NCBI GenBank assembly: GCA_031258625.1
Contig: JAIRMO010000017.1
Coordinates: forward strand, 1 to 16,416
Direction of reading: 5' to 3'
Source: Spirochaetaceae bacterium
GTDB taxonomy: Bacteria > Spirochaetota > Spirochaetia > Treponematales > Breznakiellaceae
DNA: 16,416 nt
Both the position numbers and the translations under genes were made by a program. Under the pieces are notes generated by a model. The model was given only the letters and a program-made list of their open reading frames with translations. It was not told the DNA's origin and did no database searches. Positions 14,987 through 16,416 of the stretch are shown here, one piece after another; the stretch's first letter is position 1, and each line of letters begins with the position of its first letter.

Positions 14987-15963
14987 TCACCCGCCCCATA
15001 GAGAAAACAGGCCGCCGCATGGCCGTCATCCACCGTTACCAGCGGGGGCTGCTCCCGCCGGCACTTTTCCATGGCCCTGGGACAGCGCGGCGCGAACCGG
15101 CAACCCGGCGGCGGGTTAAGGTAACCGGGGATCCGTCCGGGGATGCCTTCGGCCACGCCGCCGCCTGAGAGTTTGGGGATGCAGCTCATCAGCGCCTGGG
15201 AATAGGGGTGCAGCTGCCGTTTAAAAATGTCCCCTGTCCGGGCGGTTTCCACCATAGTACCGGCATACATGACATAGATCCGGTCCGCGGTCTCCCGGGC
15301 CACCCCCAGGGAGTGGGTGATGAGGATAAGGGAACTCTGTTTTTCCTCCACCCGGGACTTGAGAATTTTAAGCACCTGATCCTGAATGGTTACGTCCAGG
15401 TTTGTGGTGGGCTCATCGGCGATGACCAGCTTCCGGGGCGTTGCCATGGCCATGGCGATACAGATCCGCTGCCGCATACCCCCTGAAAGCTGGAAGGGAT
15501 AACTTTGCAGGATCCGCTCCGGGTCCGGCAGGGAGGTTTCCCGCAGGGCTTTCACCGCCAATTCCTTTTGGACTTCCTTTTTTTCCGCGCCCGGCTCCCC
15601 TGAATAACGGATCACCGCGTTTATCTGGCTGCCCACGGTGAATACCGGGTTCAGCGCCAGCATAGGGTCCTGAAAGATCATGGAAATCCCCGCGCCCCGC
15701 ATAAGGTTGATCTCAGCCTTGCCCATTTTAAGGACATCCTTACCGTCAAAAAATATTTCCCCGCCGTATATTCGGGCCTGCCGGACCAGTATCTTGAGAA
15801 TCGCCTTGACCGTGGTGGTTTTACCGCAGCCCGTTTCCCCTACGATACTGACCTTTTCACCCTTGTCCACATAACAGTTTACCCCGTTGAGGACCCGGGT
15901 ATACCCTTCAAACGTCCGGTATCCGATGTGTAAATCCCGGATCTCCACCAATTTTTCACCCAA
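14983..15963 (-). CDS. Oligopeptide/dipeptide-type ABC transporter ATPase (OppD/DppD-like)
   Basis: Second ATPase of the importer. Motifs over 326 residues: Walker A GETGCGKTT (42-50), Q-loop IFQDP (96-100), canonical signature LSGGMRQR (159-166), Walker B with ADEPTTNLD (172-180), His207 in ITHS, and the Cys-rich tail CRFAPRCPRAMEKC typical of peptide-importer ATPases. The start is TTG at 15963, chosen because the minus strand carries GAGGAG (plus 15970-15975) 6 nt upstream and the conserved VEIRDLHIGY follows at once. It lies 3 nt after the permease stop and overlaps the OppF-like gene by 4 nt. With its canonical signature, it should supply the intact half of the composite ATP sites. Confidence 0.94.
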   Translation of the reverse strand: MGEKLVEIRDLHIGYRTFEGYTRVLNGVNCYVDKGEKVSIVGETGCGKTTTVKAILKILVRQARIYGGEIFFDGKDVLKMGKAEINLMRGAGISMIFQDPMLALNPVFTVGSQINAVIRYSGEPGAEKKEVQKELAVKALRETSLPDPERILQSYPFQLSGGMRQRICIAMAMATPRKLVIADEPTTNLDVTIQDQVLKILKSRVEEKQSSLILITHSLGVARETADRIYVMYAGTMVETARTGDIFKRQLHPYSQALMSCIPKLSGGGVAEGIPGRIPGYLNPPPGCRFAPRCPRAMEKCRREQPPLVTVDDGHAAACFLYGAGD

Positions 15964-15966
15964 ACC

Positions 15967-16416
15967 CTACTCCTCGCTGGAAAGCATATCCTTTACGCCG
16001 TCGCCCATGAAGTTGAAACCCAGGACGATCACCATGATCGCCAGGGCGGGGAATATGGAGATCCACCACTGACCGGGGATAAATTTCGCGCCGTCGGAAA
16101 CCATGGTCCCCAAAGCGGGAATCGGCGGCTGTTCCCCCAGTCCGACAAAACTCAAGGACGCGCCGGTGAGGATGACCCACCCCATATCCAGGGTCATCTT
16201 GGTAAAAATCGGCCCCAGGCAGTTGGGGAGGATCTCCCGGAATACGATATGCCCCGTGCCGGCCCCCAGGAGTTCGGCGGACTTGACGTACATCTCATTC
16301 TTAACGGACATGGCCATACCGTAGACCAGGCGGGTATACCAGGGCCACCAGGCGATACACACCGCCATCATGGAATTAAACAGGGTCGGCTTGAGGATCG
16401 CCCCCACGCAGAGGGC
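15967..16416 (-). CDS. Peptide-type ABC transporter permease (DppC/OppC-like), 5' part outside window
   Basis: C-terminal 149 residues of an inner-membrane permease; the start lies beyond the right edge, and GTG at 16407 is only an internal codon. The EAA-type loop that docks on the ATPases is visible as SAELLGAGTGHIVFREILPN, followed by hydrophobic segments around GWVILTGASLSFVGLG and ISIFPALAIMVIVLGFNFMGDG. The ending GDGVKDMLSSEE resembles the DppC/OppC finish (GDxLRDxLDP). It lies 3 nt upstream of the OppD-like gene. The companion permease and substrate-binding protein, expected further upstream in the operon, are outside the window. It is normal in the part seen. Confidence 0.92.
   Translation of the reverse strand, partial: ALCVGAILKPTLFNSMMAVCIAWWPWYTRLVYGMAMSVKNEMYVKSAELLGAGTGHIVFREILPNCLGPIFTKMTLDMGWVILTGASLSFVGLGEQPPIPALGTMVSDGAKFIPGQWWISIFPALAIMVIVLGFNFMGDGVKDMLSSEE

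Overview
The window looks like chromosomal DNA from a treponeme-like spirochaete, possibly one of the more GC-rich gut or termite-associated Treponema. This is an inference. It rests on the murB / cysS / ECF sigma factor neighbourhood, which I recall from other treponemes, on a long pyrophosphate-dependent phosphofructokinase, and on a short UMP kinase of the archaeal/spirochaete type. No rRNA, tRNA, CRISPR array or complete insertion sequence is visible. Coding density is high and most genes are tightly packed.

Layout. 159-1124 (-) is murB, diverging from cysS at 1271-2725 (+). Just after cysS, four overlapping or abutting plus-strand genes form a likely operon (2760-5988): an ECF sigma factor, its zinc-finger anti-sigma partner, a small secreted protein of unknown function, and a lipoprotein with two TIG-like domains and a transglutaminase-like domain. 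Next come a UMP kinase (6089-6772) and a PPi-dependent phosphofructokinase (6969-8627). The gap between those two holds a compact palindromic element flanked by a 12-bp direct repeat. A 228-bp gap with a good promoter candidate and a chain of stem-loops leads to an exported DUF4139 protein (8856-10943).

After a 393-bp gap without a convincing gene, transcription switches to the minus strand for one operon that runs off the right edge. In transcription order it encodes a peptide-type ABC permease (partial), two oligopeptide-type ABC ATPases, a DUF917 / S-methyl-thiohydantoin-desulfurase-like protein, and a HyuA-type hydantoinase/oxoprolinase. Neighbouring genes overlap by 4 nt or lie 3 nt apart, so transport and catabolism are almost certainly co-expressed. 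The simplest reading is import and ring-opening of a hydantoin-, thiohydantoin- or lactam-like compound.

The first part of the window is housekeeping: cell wall precursor, tRNA charging, nucleotide kinase, glycolysis. The ECF operon is probably an envelope-sensing module, and the right part is an accessory uptake/catabolic operon. The most unusual non-coding items are the palindromic element at 6772-6920 and the structured leader at 8678-8855.
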